DNA of 64,000 bases from Muribaculum intestinale (GCF_002201515.1 NZ_CP021421.1:3224001-3288000); one strand, 5' to 3'; numbered from the stretch's first letter, positions 45,766-54,253 are shown. Made by a program: numbers and translations. The notes: a model not told the origin generated them from the sequence alone.

Positions 45766-47103
45766 TTATTTTATCCAACGCCACAAGTCGGCAAAAGTAG
45801 ATTTGTGTCCATACATGAGAATACCACGACGATATATACGCGCCGACAGCCATGTAAAGAACGCAGCAGTGCCATAGAGCACCACAATCGAGGCAAGCAT
45901 CTCCCAAGCCGGCACATCGTAGGGGAGGCGCACCATCATCACAATAGGAGATGTGAACGGAATAATCGAGCATACCACACCAAGCGTGCCGTCAGGATTC
46001 TGGATACAAGTCTGGCCTATCATAAGGGAGAACACTATCACCATCATCAGGGGGGTCATAAACTGATTGGCATCGCTCTGCTGGTCAACCGCCGAGCCGA
46101 ATGCGGCAAAAAGCGACGCATAAAGCATATATCCGCCAATAAAGTATATGACGAACATGCCAAGCAGTTGCAGCCACTTCACCCCAAGAATAGCATGAAT
46201 CATATCGCCAAGCTCGCTGTCGGCCGCCATATCGGCGGCTGCTCCGACAGCACCGGCATCAAACGACGAGGCATCCATGGAACCGGCAATGCCCAGCCCC
46301 CCGAGCACCATCAGCCCTATACCTATAAGCACAGCCCATATAGCGACCTGTGTAAGGCCCACAAGGGCAACACCGAGAATCTTGCCGAGCATCAGCTCCA
46401 CCGGCTTGCATGAACTTACGATTACCTCTACGATACGGTTGACCTTGTCCTCGACCACCGAACTCATAATCATAGCTCCGTAAGTAAGCACAAACATATA
46501 TGTAAGGAATGCAAGTGCCAGACCGATGACCGACATGAGCTCGTCGGAGGTAACTGAAGTGTCACCGTCATCGCTCCATGTATTTGTGCGGACAGCCACC
46601 TGCACCTGACTGTCCTTTATGATACGGTCAAGTTCAGGTATGCCATAGGATGCGACCCTTGTATCCGACACGGCCTTGCTGAGCTGGTCTTCGATTACCT
46701 CACGGAGAGAGGAACGTGTAGGCGACGAGCTGAACACGTTGACCTGCAACGTGGAATCGAGAGTAGCCGGTATGACCACGATAGCATAATATGGAGGCCG
46801 GTCATAGTCGTCCGACTCTTCATCGTTCGCAAACTTCTGACGCATATTCCCTACATTATAGTCGGAAGGCATCTCGAAGATATACTCACTTGTGTTTTCC
46901 AGACATGCGCCGTAGCGCCCGCTCTGGTCAATAACGGCCACATGGTCGCCTTCAGCTTCATTAAGTACCATCATCAGTCCCATGGCAAACCCTATGGAGA
47001 CAATCAGAAACGGCACGAGGAGAGTGGTCAGTATAAAAGATTTCTTGGCAACTATAGAAAGATACTCGCGCCTCAGCACAAGCCATAATCGTGTCTTATT
47101 CAT
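45766..47103 (-). CDS. ABC-2 type exporter permease (NatB-like)
   Basis: A 445-residue membrane protein. One N-terminal transmembrane helix (about 22-45) is followed by a large extracytoplasmic domain (about 46-195). At least five helices close the protein, including 'LALAFLTYMFVLTYGAMIMS' and 'MGVVALTGLTQVAIWAVLIG'-like segments, with the ABC-2/NatB signature ASSVVEDKVNRIVEVIVSS written here as SSVVEDKVNRIVEVIVSSCK. It partners with the overlapping ATPase gene (8-bp overlap). NatB proteins export Na+ or other small substrates in some bacteria; the substrate here is not known. Confidence 0.88.
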   Translation of the reverse strand: MNKTRLWLVLRREYLSIVAKKSFILTTLLVPFLIVSIGFAMGLMMVLNEAEGDHVAVIDQSGRYGACLENTSEYIFEMPSDYNVGNMRQKFANDEESDDYDRPPYYAIVVIPATLDSTLQVNVFSSSPTRSSLREVIEDQLSKAVSDTRVASYGIPELDRIIKDSQVQVAVRTNTWSDDGDTSVTSDELMSVIGLALAFLTYMFVLTYGAMIMSSVVEDKVNRIVEVIVSSCKPVELMLGKILGVALVGLTQVAIWAVLIGIGLMVLGGLGIAGSMDASSFDAGAVGAAADMAADSELGDMIHAILGVKWLQLLGMFVIYFIGGYMLYASLFAAFGSAVDQQSDANQFMTPLMMVIVFSLMIGQTCIQNPDGTLGVVCSIIPFTSPIVMMVRLPYDVPAWEMLASIVVLYGTAAFFTWLSARIYRRGILMYGHKSTFADLWRWIK

Positions 47104-48010
47104 TTCCGGTCACAGTTTCGATGAAAATTTCGTTCATTGTAGGGAAAATTTCCTCAAATCCGAGAATAGTATATGTAGGATTAAGGAAGTCAATAACGGT
47201 ACGCATTGCCACCCCCGGAGCAAGCCGCAGAATTATCTGAGAGCCGCCCATGATATCCGGCTCGATACTGTCAATCCTGAAAAACTCGGGATTTGGAGCT
47301 ATGACAGGCTCGGCGACCCTTACCTTGAAAAGGTGTTTTTTATGCCGCTGCCTTACATCGGCTACATTGCCCTGCAACACCACCCTTGAATGGTTGATGA
47401 GCGATATGCTGTCGCACACTTCCTCGACCGACGACATATTATGAGTGGAAAACAGGATTGTGGCTCCGTTGTGGTTAAGCTCGAGTATCTCCTGTTTGAG
47501 TTGCTCGGCATTCACTGGGTCGAAACCGGAGAAGGGCTCGTCGAAAATCATAAGCGGCGGACGGTGTACAACCGTGCCGATGAACTGTACTTTCTGAGCC
47601 ATACCTTTTGAAAGGGCTTCAATCTTCTTATTGGCCCATTCGACAAGATTCATACGGCGCAGCCACTTTTCGGCCTCAATCCTTGCATCGCGCGAAGTCA
47701 TCCCCTTCAACCGACCGAGATACACGATATGATCGATGACCTTCATCTTTTTATATAGGCCGCGTTCTTCGGGAAGATAACCGACACGCATCACATCGTC
47801 AGGATGCAAAGGTTTCCCATTGAGAAGCACCGTACCGCTGTCGGGAGTGATAATCTGATTTATTATACGTATGAGTGTGGTCTTGCCCGCACCGTTAGGG
47901 CCGAGCAGACCGTAAATAGTGCCTTCGGGTATCGACAGGTCAACACCGTCAAGAGCAGTATGCCCGTCGTAGCGCTTTACGACACCGGAGGCTTCGATAA
48001 GATTGTCCAT
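47096..48010 (-). CDS. ABC exporter ATP-binding protein (NatA-like)
   Basis: A 304-residue ATPase: Walker A GLLGPNGAGKTTLIRIIN, Q-loop region VGYLPEERGLYKKM (the 'PEERGLY' form is characteristic of NatA-type exporters), signature LSKGMAQKVQ in place of LSGGQ, Walker B LMIFDEPFSGFD and switch His in FSTHNMSSVEEV. The C-terminal 80 residues are the usual NatA extension. It overlaps the permease gene by 8 bp, and prmA ends 40 bp upstream. Confidence 0.93.
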   Translation of the reverse strand: MDNLIEASGVVKRYDGHTALDGVDLSIPEGTIYGLLGPNGAGKTTLIRIINQIITPDSGTVLLNGKPLHPDDVMRVGYLPEERGLYKKMKVIDHIVYLGRLKGMTSRDARIEAEKWLRRMNLVEWANKKIEALSKGMAQKVQFIGTVVHRPPLMIFDEPFSGFDPVNAEQLKQEILELNHNGATILFSTHNMSSVEEVCDSISLINHSRVVLQGNVADVRQRHKKHLFKVRVAEPVIAPNPEFFRIDSIEPDIMGGSQIILRLAPGVAMRTVIDFLNPTYTILGFEEIFPTMNEIFIETVTGNE

Positions 48011-48050
48011 CTACGTAATTATTCCAATAATATTCAATAAAAGTATAATC

Positions 48051-48899
48051 TCAGGATTTAGAGAGCACCAGACATGTCCAGTCGTCAATTGAAGCTCGCG
48101 ACTTGTATTCAAGTCCATATCTGCCGGCATCTGCCAGTATCACATCGGCATCTGCCGAATAAAAACCGCTGAGCACAATCTCTCCACCGGCTACTACCGC
48201 ATCGGCATATCGTCCGAGATCATTAAGGATAATGTTGCGGTTGATATTGGCCAGCAGGATGTCAGCCGGAGCCAAAGGTGCAAGCGACGATGCATCGCCA
48301 AGAATCACGTCAATCTCCGGATGACCGTTGAGGGCTACATTTTCCACGGCATTGACATGGGCAAACTCGTCAATCTCAATAGCATGAACCTGCGTCGCGC
48401 CACGCATGGCCGCAAGGATGGCGAGAATGCCTGTGCCTGTGCCGACGTCGGTCACCGACTTGCCTTTGAGCTCGGAAGCAAGGAGATGGCGTATAATCAA
48501 TGTAGTGGTCTGATGGTGGCCAGTGCCGAATGCCATCTTCGGGTCAATCACTATATCATATTCGGCCTCAGGGATATCGGTATGAAATGAGCTGTGGATG
48601 ACACAACGTCCATCGATATTTATAGGGTGAAAATAATTTTTTTCCCACTCGGCATTCCAGTCGCGCCCTTCTACCTTGCTCCAGCGCGTATCTGCGGTAA
48701 TCCCTTCGAAAGGCATGTCGTCAATTACTCCCCGGAGAACCCCGGCATTGAATTCCGGCTCGCGCACATAGGCAGTGAGACCACCGTCATCAGGCACAAA
48801 ACTCTCATACCCATGCTCGGCAAGCAACGCGGCAAGTACATCGGTGGCAGCCTCATCACAGGGGGTGAGGTCGACACGCAACTCAATATAGTCGTTCAT
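48051..48899 (-). CDS. prmA: Ribosomal protein L11 methyltransferase
   Basis: A 282-residue SAM methyltransferase. An N-terminal substrate-recognition domain (about 1-95) precedes 'AFGTGHHQTTTLIIRHL', the SAM motif VTDVGTGTGILAILAAMRG and 'LLANINRNIILNDLG' (N-I-N in place of the common NIL). It trimethylates lysines of ribosomal protein L11. It probably starts the minus-strand transcript that continues into the ABC exporter genes. Confidence 0.94.
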   Translation of the reverse strand: MNDYIELRVDLTPCDEAATDVLAALLAEHGYESFVPDDGGLTAYVREPEFNAGVLRGVIDDMPFEGITADTRWSKVEGRDWNAEWEKNYFHPINIDGRCVIHSSFHTDIPEAEYDIVIDPKMAFGTGHHQTTTLIIRHLLASELKGKSVTDVGTGTGILAILAAMRGATQVHAIEIDEFAHVNAVENVALNGHPEIDVILGDASSLAPLAPADILLANINRNIILNDLGRYADAVVAGGEIVLSGFYSADADVILADAGRYGLEYKSRASIDDWTCLVLSKS

Positions 48900-49227
48900 A
48901 AATATTTTAGAGTTTTAAGTAACTGTTTATATTGACCGGTCGGATTATTTCGATATTTGTCGGCAAAATTTCACTCTCTTCATCAGTCGCGTAGCTCGCC
49001 ACACTCCTTCTTCAGCGAAAAAATTTCTAAAATTTCACTCGAATAAACATCAAAAAAATTTCGACCAGTTACTTATTTATCTGCATTTGACCACAAAATT
49101 AACTATTTTCCATCTATTATACCGGCAAGCCACATCGTTTTTTTATAACACACGTGAACTATTTTTATGAAGAGGCGTTAAGATAGTATAAAAACTCAAT
49201 TACGAACTTAAACACCACACAATAACT
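48900..49227. other. AT-rich divergent region between prmA and rubrerythrin
   Basis: About 328 bp without an ORF. A 12-bp direct repeat AAAATTTCACTC occurs at 48965-48976 and 49029-49040, with further AAAAATTTC strings near. No clear -7/-33 pair was found, and the repeats could be binding sites for a regulator of the oxidative-stress gene downstream. Confidence 0.4.
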
Positions 49228-49809
49228 ATGGATAAGAAAAGTATCAAAGGCACCGAGACCGAAAAGAACCTTCTGAAGTCATTTGCCGGAGAATCCCAGG
49301 CCCGCGGCCGATATACAATATTTGCCGAAGTGGCACAGAAAGAAGGCTACGAACAGATTGCCGCCATCTTTCTTGAAACAGCTTCACAGGAATATGCCCA
49401 TGCCAAGAAATTTTTCAGCTATCTGGAAGAAGGGATGCTCGAAATCACAGCCTCTTATCCTGCAGGACCGGTAGGCACTACCGCACAGAATCTACAGGAA
49501 GCCGCCGCCGGCGAGCATGAGGAATGGGCCGACATGTATCTTGCGTTCGCCAAGACAGCCCAGGAAGAAGGCTTCCCCCAGATTGCCGCCAATTTCAAAC
49601 TTGTAGCACAGGTAGAACAGGGTCATGAAGAGCGCTATCTGCGTCTGCTCGACCGTTTGGCCACCGACACAATGTTCGGAGACGCTGAAGAGGTACTGTG
49701 GCAATGCCGCTATTGCGGATACATCCACCGCGGCAAGAATGCGCCCAAGAAGTGTCCCGTATGTGAAAAGCCTCAAGGCTACTTCGAGCGTAAAGCCGAC
49801 AATTTCTAA
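49228..49809 (+). CDS. rbr: Rubrerythrin
   Basis: A 193-residue non-haem iron peroxidase. The ferritin-like di-iron domain (about 1-145) carries the ligands in [48 protein letters not shown] and [15 protein letters not shown]. The C-terminal rubredoxin domain has [10 protein letters not shown] and [11 protein letters not shown]. It reduces hydrogen peroxide in anaerobes. It is a single gene, followed by three hairpins. Confidence 0.96.
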   Translation: MDKKSIKGTETEKNLLKSFAGESQARGRYTIFAEVAQKEGYEQIAAIFLETASQEYAHAKKFFSYLEEGMLEITASYPAGPVGTTAQNLQEAAAGEHEEWADMYLAFAKTAQEEGFPQIAANFKLVAQVEQGHEERYLRLLDRLATDTMFGDAEEVLWQCRYCGYIHRGKNAPKKCPVCEKPQGYFERKADNF

Positions 49810-49819
49810 AGACAACAAC

Positions 49820-49879
49820 CGTGGGCCTCGCCCACGCCAAAGATATTGATGTTCTGTCTATAGTCCCTTCGGGGGACTA
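49820..49879 (+). terminator. Two hairpins after rubrerythrin
   Basis: CGTGGGC-CTC-GCCCACG (49820-49836) and TAGTCCC-TTCG-GGGGACTA (49861-49879, a stable UUCG tetraloop) lie 11 and 52 bp after the rubrerythrin stop. Either may end the transcript, although no T run follows. Confidence 0.55.
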
Positions 49880-49948
49880 TCAAGGAAAGTTAAAGTATGA
49901 AATTTAGCCATTTACTGTATTAATCTGTTTTGTTGGAATATATGATCA

Positions 49949-49982
49949 TCAACGGGGGATGCCGGGAGGCATTCCCCGTTGA
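49949..49982 (-). terminator. Terminator of the beta-lactamase operon
   Basis: TCAACGGGGGATGCC and GGCATTCCCCGTTGA (one G-T mismatch, 4-nt loop) lie 18 bp after the last minus-strand gene. Confidence 0.6.
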
Positions 49983-49999
49983 TGTTTATGTCAGCCTTA

Positions 50000-50530
50000 T
50001 TAACCGGCTTCAATCCTTCTGATTTCTGCGAGAGTATTACGTCGGGCGCAAGCCAGTCCCGGCGACATACCCTGAAATGAGAGCATCTTAAGATATTCCT
50101 TCAGTTCGGCGATAAGCTCGGGATAGTGTCGGGCCATACGGAATGCGACATAGATACTGAATGCTCTTATGGAATATGGCTCACACTCCGAATTTATTTT
50201 AGACAAGCAGAAGTCGAGTAAGTCGGCTCGCATTGTGCCGGCATCAAAATCCTGAGTTTTCAGAATCTGCAACAACATCCTTTTCTTTGCCACATCCGTA
50301 GCGGCGAGTAACATGTCAATAATCATGTCCTGTCGGGAACGCAGCCACTCCGATTCAGATTCACACAGATGTGTCATAACCCATAGCGCATTCACAGACG
50401 TAAGCCGGTCGGCAGAACACACCGCTGACCACAAAGTCGCCATGTGGTCGGCATCACCGGAGGCCCAATGCGCCATGCTCTTTATGTCAGGCAGGTTTAT
50501 CTTGCGCGACAACATTCCGTCGATATCCAT
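50000..50530 (-). CDS. Hypothetical helical (HEAT-like) protein
   Basis: 176 residues from the ATG at 50530 (MDIDGMLSRKINLPDIKS); a TTG five codons upstream is possible. It is all-helical, with repeating 30-40 residue blocks ('LTSVNALWVMTHLCESESEW', 'VAKKRMLLQILKTQDFDAGT', 'EPYSIRAFSIYVAFRMARHY') reminiscent of HEAT or armadillo repeats such as those in DNA-alkylation-repair proteins. No signal peptide and no specific family recognised. It is the third gene of the bla operon, 16 bp after the DUF4893 gene. Confidence 0.7.
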   Translation of the reverse strand: MDIDGMLSRKINLPDIKSMAHWASGDADHMATLWSAVCSADRLTSVNALWVMTHLCESESEWLRSRQDMIIDMLLAATDVAKKRMLLQILKTQDFDAGTMRADLLDFCLSKINSECEPYSIRAFSIYVAFRMARHYPELIAELKEYLKMLSFQGMSPGLACARRNTLAEIRRIEAG

Positions 50531-50546
50531 AAGCAACCGATTCAAA

Positions 50547-51188
50547 TCATTTTATCAGTTCATATATCTCGACACGGTCGGCACTTGTCGGGAATAGAAT
50601 TATAGCTCTGCGCGTCCCAATCTTATAGAGGACTCCGGCAACTGAATTCTCAGCGCCATATAAAGTCTGCGGCTCGTCGTTCACGCTCCATCCGCCAAGA
50701 AAGGCCAAAGACTCCGGGCCATTCTGATATACAAATCCTGATTTACGCTGACTGCCGGTGGTCTTCTCAAAAAACACTTTTCCATCAACATTGCGGAAGC
50801 GGCATCTAAAATAAGGATATGAAAATATGCCGTCGCGTGCATCAATCTGTATCGAGCGCACACGCCATGAGCCGACCATGTCGGCGGGGGTAACAGGATA
50901 GGTCTTTTCATTCAACAGCTTCTCTACCCCGCTTTTTTCATCATAGCCATAAGAATCAGGAGTCACAGTGGCGAGCGCATCAGATACCCACTCTCTGCAG
51001 TTGACCATTCGGCCATAATCGACAGGAAGTAGCACGCTCTTCAATCCGGAATCAATGGATTCAGGGAAGAAAGACTCAGCCACATCTTCCGGGACGGCAC
51101 ATGAGCCAGTCAGTGCGGGTTCTTGTGGAAAAGCCACGATTGACGAGGTCATCATGGTCATTGCAGCGAGTAATATAGTGGTCTTCAT
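50547..51188 (-). CDS. DUF4893-like secreted protein
   Basis: A 213-residue protein with signal peptide MKTTILLAAMTMMTSSIVAF. The C-terminal half (GSWRVRSIQIDARDGIFSYP, YFRCRFRNVDGKVFFEKTTG, SQRKSGFVY, LAFLGGW, then VAGVLYKIG) follows the pattern I associate with DUF4893, a periplasmic domain of unknown function best known from alphaproteobacteria. It lies 5 bp after the beta-lactamase gene and is probably co-transcribed. Whether it works with the enzyme is unknown. Confidence 0.7.
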   Translation of the reverse strand: MKTTILLAAMTMMTSSIVAFPQEPALTGSCAVPEDVAESFFPESIDSGLKSVLLPVDYGRMVNCREWVSDALATVTPDSYGYDEKSGVEKLLNEKTYPVTPADMVGSWRVRSIQIDARDGIFSYPYFRCRFRNVDGKVFFEKTTGSQRKSGFVYQNGPESLAFLGGWSVNDEPQTLYGAENSVAGVLYKIGTRRAIILFPTSADRVEIYELIK

Positions 51189-51193
51189 TTTAA

Positions 51194-52123
51194 TTATCGT
51201 TTAAATAATGTCTGAAATATAATATCGGAAATATCGGCTATCATACGCTCGGTCTCTTCCATACCGCAAGCAGAGTCGGCAATGAAAACCGCAACAGCAT
51301 ATCCGCGGCCATCAGGGAGAAACACGTATCCCGCATCGTTCACGCCTATTATACGCCCCTGGGAATTGACATCGCCTGTGCCGGTCTTGTGTCCGATGAC
51401 AGCATTTGTAGGCATCAACGGGGCCGGCAGTCTCCTGTTGCCGGTAGTGCAAGTCATCATTATCCTGCCTATTGCCTCATGCAACGGAGAGTCGTGGCGC
51501 ATCTCCTGACGGTAAAATCTGTCGAACAGCCCGGCCATAGCTATGGGTGTGGAGCGATTCTGATAGCACAAATAAATATCCCGGTGCATCTCATCCTCGG
51601 TGGAGGCTATGACAATATCGTCAAAATCCATGGCTTTCATAAGACTGTCGGCCACATGTGTGCCACCTATCAGGCGGAAAAGGATATCGCACGCGTTGTT
51701 GTCACTGTCGCGAAGAGAGTATTCGAGCAGTTCGGACAGCGGCAGGCGTAAATCACCCACCCCATATCTGTCGCGCATAGGGCTCCATGTATTTTCTTTC
51801 ATCTCATCGCCACGGATTGAAATGGTGTCAGAGAGTCCGACACCGTTTTTCATACAATAGTCGGCCACGGCCATCGCCTGCGGAAACTTGTAGACACTCA
51901 GCATCGGAAAATCCCTGTTGCCATTGACGGAAATGGTATCTCTTCCGTCGATTATGACCGCGACACCAATGCGGGCATCCTGGGCGGCAATATATGTTGC
52001 CAACCGCTCCTCAATATGCGAATAGCAACGTTCATGCTGCACATATCGCTTGCTTGAGCATCCGGCACATACCGACAACAATATGAACAGAAGTATGATA
52101 AGCTGTTTTAGAGGGCGTTTCAT
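51194..52123 (-). CDS. Class A beta-lactamase (Bacteroides-type, A2-like)
   Basis: A 309-residue serine beta-lactamase. The N-terminus is hydrophobic with a possible lipobox (VCAGCSS). Active-site motifs are all present: SVYKF (SxxK, about residue 76), SDNNACD (SDN), an E in TEDEMHRD for the omega loop glutamate, and HKTGTGD (KTG). The overall pattern resembles CfxA/CepA-like subclass A2 enzymes. It hydrolyses penicillins and/or cephalosporins in the periplasm; the spectrum cannot be read from sequence. It is the first gene of a three-gene operon with a DUF4893 protein and a helical protein. No mobile element borders it directly, but one starts 138 bp upstream. Confidence 0.92.
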   Translation of the reverse strand: MKRPLKQLIILLFILLSVCAGCSSKRYVQHERCYSHIEERLATYIAAQDARIGVAVIIDGRDTISVNGNRDFPMLSVYKFPQAMAVADYCMKNGVGLSDTISIRGDEMKENTWSPMRDRYGVGDLRLPLSELLEYSLRDSDNNACDILFRLIGGTHVADSLMKAMDFDDIVIASTEDEMHRDIYLCYQNRSTPIAMAGLFDRFYRQEMRHDSPLHEAIGRIMMTCTTGNRRLPAPLMPTNAVIGHKTGTGDVNSQGRIIGVNDAGYVFLPDGRGYAVAVFIADSACGMEETERMIADISDIIFQTLFKR

Positions 52124-52260
52124 AATATATTATACTTTACACTTTATTTATATGAGCAGTTATTATCGCCAGGCGACCGGCTTAATGGTATGCTAAAGCG
52201 GAGGGACAAACAGATATGATATAACCGGCGGCCAAGAGCACATTATGGATTCGAATTTAA

Positions 52261-52422
52261 GAAACTGTTTAAATTTATATGATACCGATTTTGAGAAGGA
52301 TTGTCTGATGGATTTTTGCTTGTGATGAGGGAGTGTAGCCGTAGCTACATGACCCAAGAATAAGCTAAAAGACGCCGACAAGACTCTCAAAAGCAGAGTA
52401 ATTATGAATTTTAAACAGTTTC
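52261..52422 (-). mobile_element. Small inverted-repeat element (half-size form)
   Basis: 162 bp bounded by 13-bp perfect inverted ends GAAACTGTTTAAA. TAA flanks the left end, but the right flank is CAA, so any 3-bp duplication is damaged. Inside is one long stem-loop (52288-52393). TTTTGAGA pairs with TCTCAAAA, TTGTC with GACAA, and the apical TGTAGC with GCTACA, around the conserved GATGAGGGAG / TGACCCAAGAA loop. The GGAG begins 69 nt from the left end, as in the other two elements. Its right end provides the last codons and stop of the HxlR gene. Confidence 0.6.
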
Positions 52423-52779
52423 CAAGCTCTTACCATATTTCTTTTCAAAAATATCGAAGTGTTCCCTGCCCCATTTGAGCATCAGGTCAATTATTGGAAT
52501 AAGTGATTGACCGAGTTCGGTAATCCTGTATTCAGAGCGGGGAGGAAGTTCGGGATATATTGTTTTTACTACAAGTCCATCCTCAACCATCTCTTTAAGC
52601 TGAATGTCAAGTACTCGTGGAGCAGCCTCCGGCAGGCATTTGTGTATTTCGCTCGGGCGCATAGCCTCTCCTGAACGTAACTCGTCGAGAATACAGGACT
52701 TCCATTTGGATTCTATCAAGCTCATCGTGAGCCTGAGTGGGCAATCAAGGTCTACAGGTATCTTCTTTTCGTATGCCAT
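52411..52779 (-). CDS. HxlR-family transcriptional regulator
   Basis: A 122-residue winged-helix protein. The typical cysteine is in DLDCPLRLTMSLIESKWKSC, followed by ILDELRSGEAMRPSEIHKCL and the recognition region LKEMVEDGLVVKTIYPELPP-RSEYRITELGQSL. HxlR proteins sense thiol-reactive or electrophilic stress in several bacteria. The last three codons and the TAA (E-T-V-stop) lie inside the end of the element at 52261-52422, so the C-terminus was fixed by that insertion. A TAACTTTG box and a large palindrome lie upstream. Confidence 0.9.
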   Translation of the reverse strand: MAYEKKIPVDLDCPLRLTMSLIESKWKSCILDELRSGEAMRPSEIHKCLPEAAPRVLDIQLKEMVEDGLVVKTIYPELPPRSEYRITELGQSLIPIIDLMLKWGREHFDIFEKKYGKSLETV

Positions 52780-52807
52780 ACAATTTATTTGAGAGCATGT
52801 TTAACCG

Positions 52808-52877
52808 CAAAGTTAAGCAATATCACTGATAATCAGAATACCGAAAAATTTTTCGATATATGAAAAATTTTTCGGTA
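52808..52877 (-). promoter_or_regulatory. HxlR promoter and palindromic operator candidate
   Basis: On the minus strand TAACTTTG (52808-52815) lies 28 bp before the HxlR ATG. Upstream, TACCGAAAAATTTTTC (52839-52854) and GAAAAATTTTTCGGTA (52862-52877) form a perfect 16-bp inverted repeat, each half containing the self-palindrome CGAAAAATTTTTCG or near it. The position at the -33 region suggests an operator, possibly autoregulatory. Confidence 0.5.
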
Positions 52878-52924
52878 CTTGTATGTATGAGGATACATAA
52901 GTAATTTTGCCGATGTAAAATCAC

Positions 52925-53113
52925 TTATAATTCAAATACTTTGGGTGAGATGTCGGGAATCGCTCGTGACAGTTCATTGAAACGCATAACACCGAATTCA
53001 TCGAGAATGACAAGGAGCAGCATCGACCACTTGTTGGCGAAGCGGGCTATCACGTTTCTCATCGGACACGTGGCAACGCATGAATATTTTTCTGAAATTT
53101 TTTCGGTCTTCAT
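52925..53113 (-). pseudogene. Truncated HxlR regulator
   Basis: 62 codons giving the N-terminal half of an HxlR protein: CPMRNVIARFANKWSMLLLV, ILDEFGVMRFNELSRAIPDI, then SPKVFEL and a stop. Family members continue with a 'L...LR.LE.DGLV.R..Y...PP.VEY.LT..G' wing that is absent here. The frame is not resumed downstream. It faces away from the DJ-1-like gene, the usual arrangement for a regulator and its target. Confidence 0.7.
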
Positions 53114-53210
53114 CCGGTTGATTATTACTGAAAGTGAGTTTTAAGTAAGCGAATATCATCAAAGTAACCTCTTGTATAAGAATATTTTGAGATATAACTT
53201 CGTGCTATCC

Positions 53211-53231
53211 AAATGATATCTGTTATCATTT
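53211..53231. promoter_or_regulatory. Palindrome upstream of the DJ-1-like gene
   Basis: AAATGATA-TCTGT-TATCATTT is a perfect 8-bp inverted repeat 36 bp before the ATG, in the divergent gap with the truncated HxlR gene. It could have been that regulator's operator. Confidence 0.4.
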
Positions 53232-53266
53232 GTAAAGTTAATTAAAAACACTTAAACAATCAAACT

Positions 53267-54228
53267 ATGACTGAAACCAGTATCAGAATTCCGACATCAT
53301 CACGACCGTCCGGCAAAGCTACATTCGTGATGCTTGGCAACGGATTCGACGAAATCGAAGCTCTCGCTCCGGTCGACGTAATGCGACGTGCCGGAATGAA
53401 AGTGTTCACCGTATCCATGACTGACAAACGTCTTGTAAGAGGAGCCACAGGCAACAATATTGTGGCTGACATGGGCATCTCGGATTTAAATCCGGAGCAT
53501 ATTGACTGGCTCGTATTTCCCGGAGCTGACAAATCGGAGGATGCAGTAAACCTTGACGAGAGCCTGAATGACATCGTGAAAGACCATTGGGATAAAGGTG
53601 GCAATATCGCAGCCATCTGTGCCGCCCCGGCTCTTAGAGCTTGTTTAATAATAAATGTTGCCGCCAGGGTCGTATAGCTTGAGTCGATTTTCGATATGTG
53701 ACGAAGGAGTGTACTTTATGTACATGACTGAGGAACAAGGCGAAAAGCGGCCAGGATATACGAGACAAAAGGTAGCTTTATAACCATTCAATCTCTTGCC
53801 TGCTTTAAAGCAAATGTAAAAATATATCAACAATATGGAACAAATTACATCACTTCGGTCATTCGCCGGCATATTTCCGCCCGTTCTTCGGTCGTTATGG
53901 AGCCCCATAACTCCCTCATCACAAGCGGAAATCTGCTCGCCGACTGACCGCCCTGACGGTAACATTTATTATTAAACAAGCTCTTATTCTTGGCCCTCTT
54001 GGCATCATCAAGGGAGTAAAGGCCACAGGATATCCGTTTCTCAAAGAGGACCTTGAAAGGAACGGTGGGATATACTCTGAAGAGCCTGTAGTAATCGGAG
54101 ACCGCATGATTACATCAAAAGGACCGGGCACAACTATCGAATTTGCGCTTGCCATAGTACGCAAAGCAAAAGGCCCGGAAACTGAAAAAGCGCTCCGCGA
54201 AGGCATGGTAATACCCGAGTGCGAGTAG
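53267..54228 (+). pseudogene. DJ-1/PfpI family gene split by a mobile element
   Basis: The 5' part (53267-53636) encodes ATFVMLGNGFDEIEALAPVD, DVMRRAGMKVFTVSM, DWLVFPGADKSEDAVNL and GGNIAAICAAPAL, where the nucleophile cysteine and its AICAAP elbow are intact. The frame then enters a 347-bp insertion and stops after 14 foreign residues (136 codons in all, to 53677). The 3' part resumes at 53987 (ILGPLGIIKGVKATGYPFLK ... GDRMITSKGPGTTIEFALAI). Removing the insertion and one TTA copy restores an open frame of about 200 codons. The family covers glyoxalases, deglycases and stress chaperones. The gene is disrupted but otherwise undecayed, so the insertion is recent. Confidence 0.9.
53637..53983. 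mobile_element. MITE-like element inside the DJ-1 gene, TTA duplication
   Basis: A 347-bp element with terminal inverted repeats of about 33 bp (GAGCTTGTTTAATAATAAAT..., two mismatches), flanked by TTA at 53634-53636 and 53984-53986. It has no long ORF. It carries two stem-loops in inverted orientation, 53670-53763 and 53856-53950. Each holds the GGAG/nGAC loop with the GGAG 69 nt from its own end. The 3-bp TNA-type target and GAG-start ends resemble the IS1031 group of the IS5 family, so such a transposase may move it; that is an inference. Confidence 0.85.
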
Positions 54229-54253
54229 ACATCTGTAAAGGTATTCTCTTCCT

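Noticed and set aside
52261..54228. Toxin-antitoxin or defence island at the HxlR/DJ-1 locus
   Set aside because: The genes are a regulator, a regulator fragment and a split DJ-1 gene; no toxin, nuclease or defence domain is visible.
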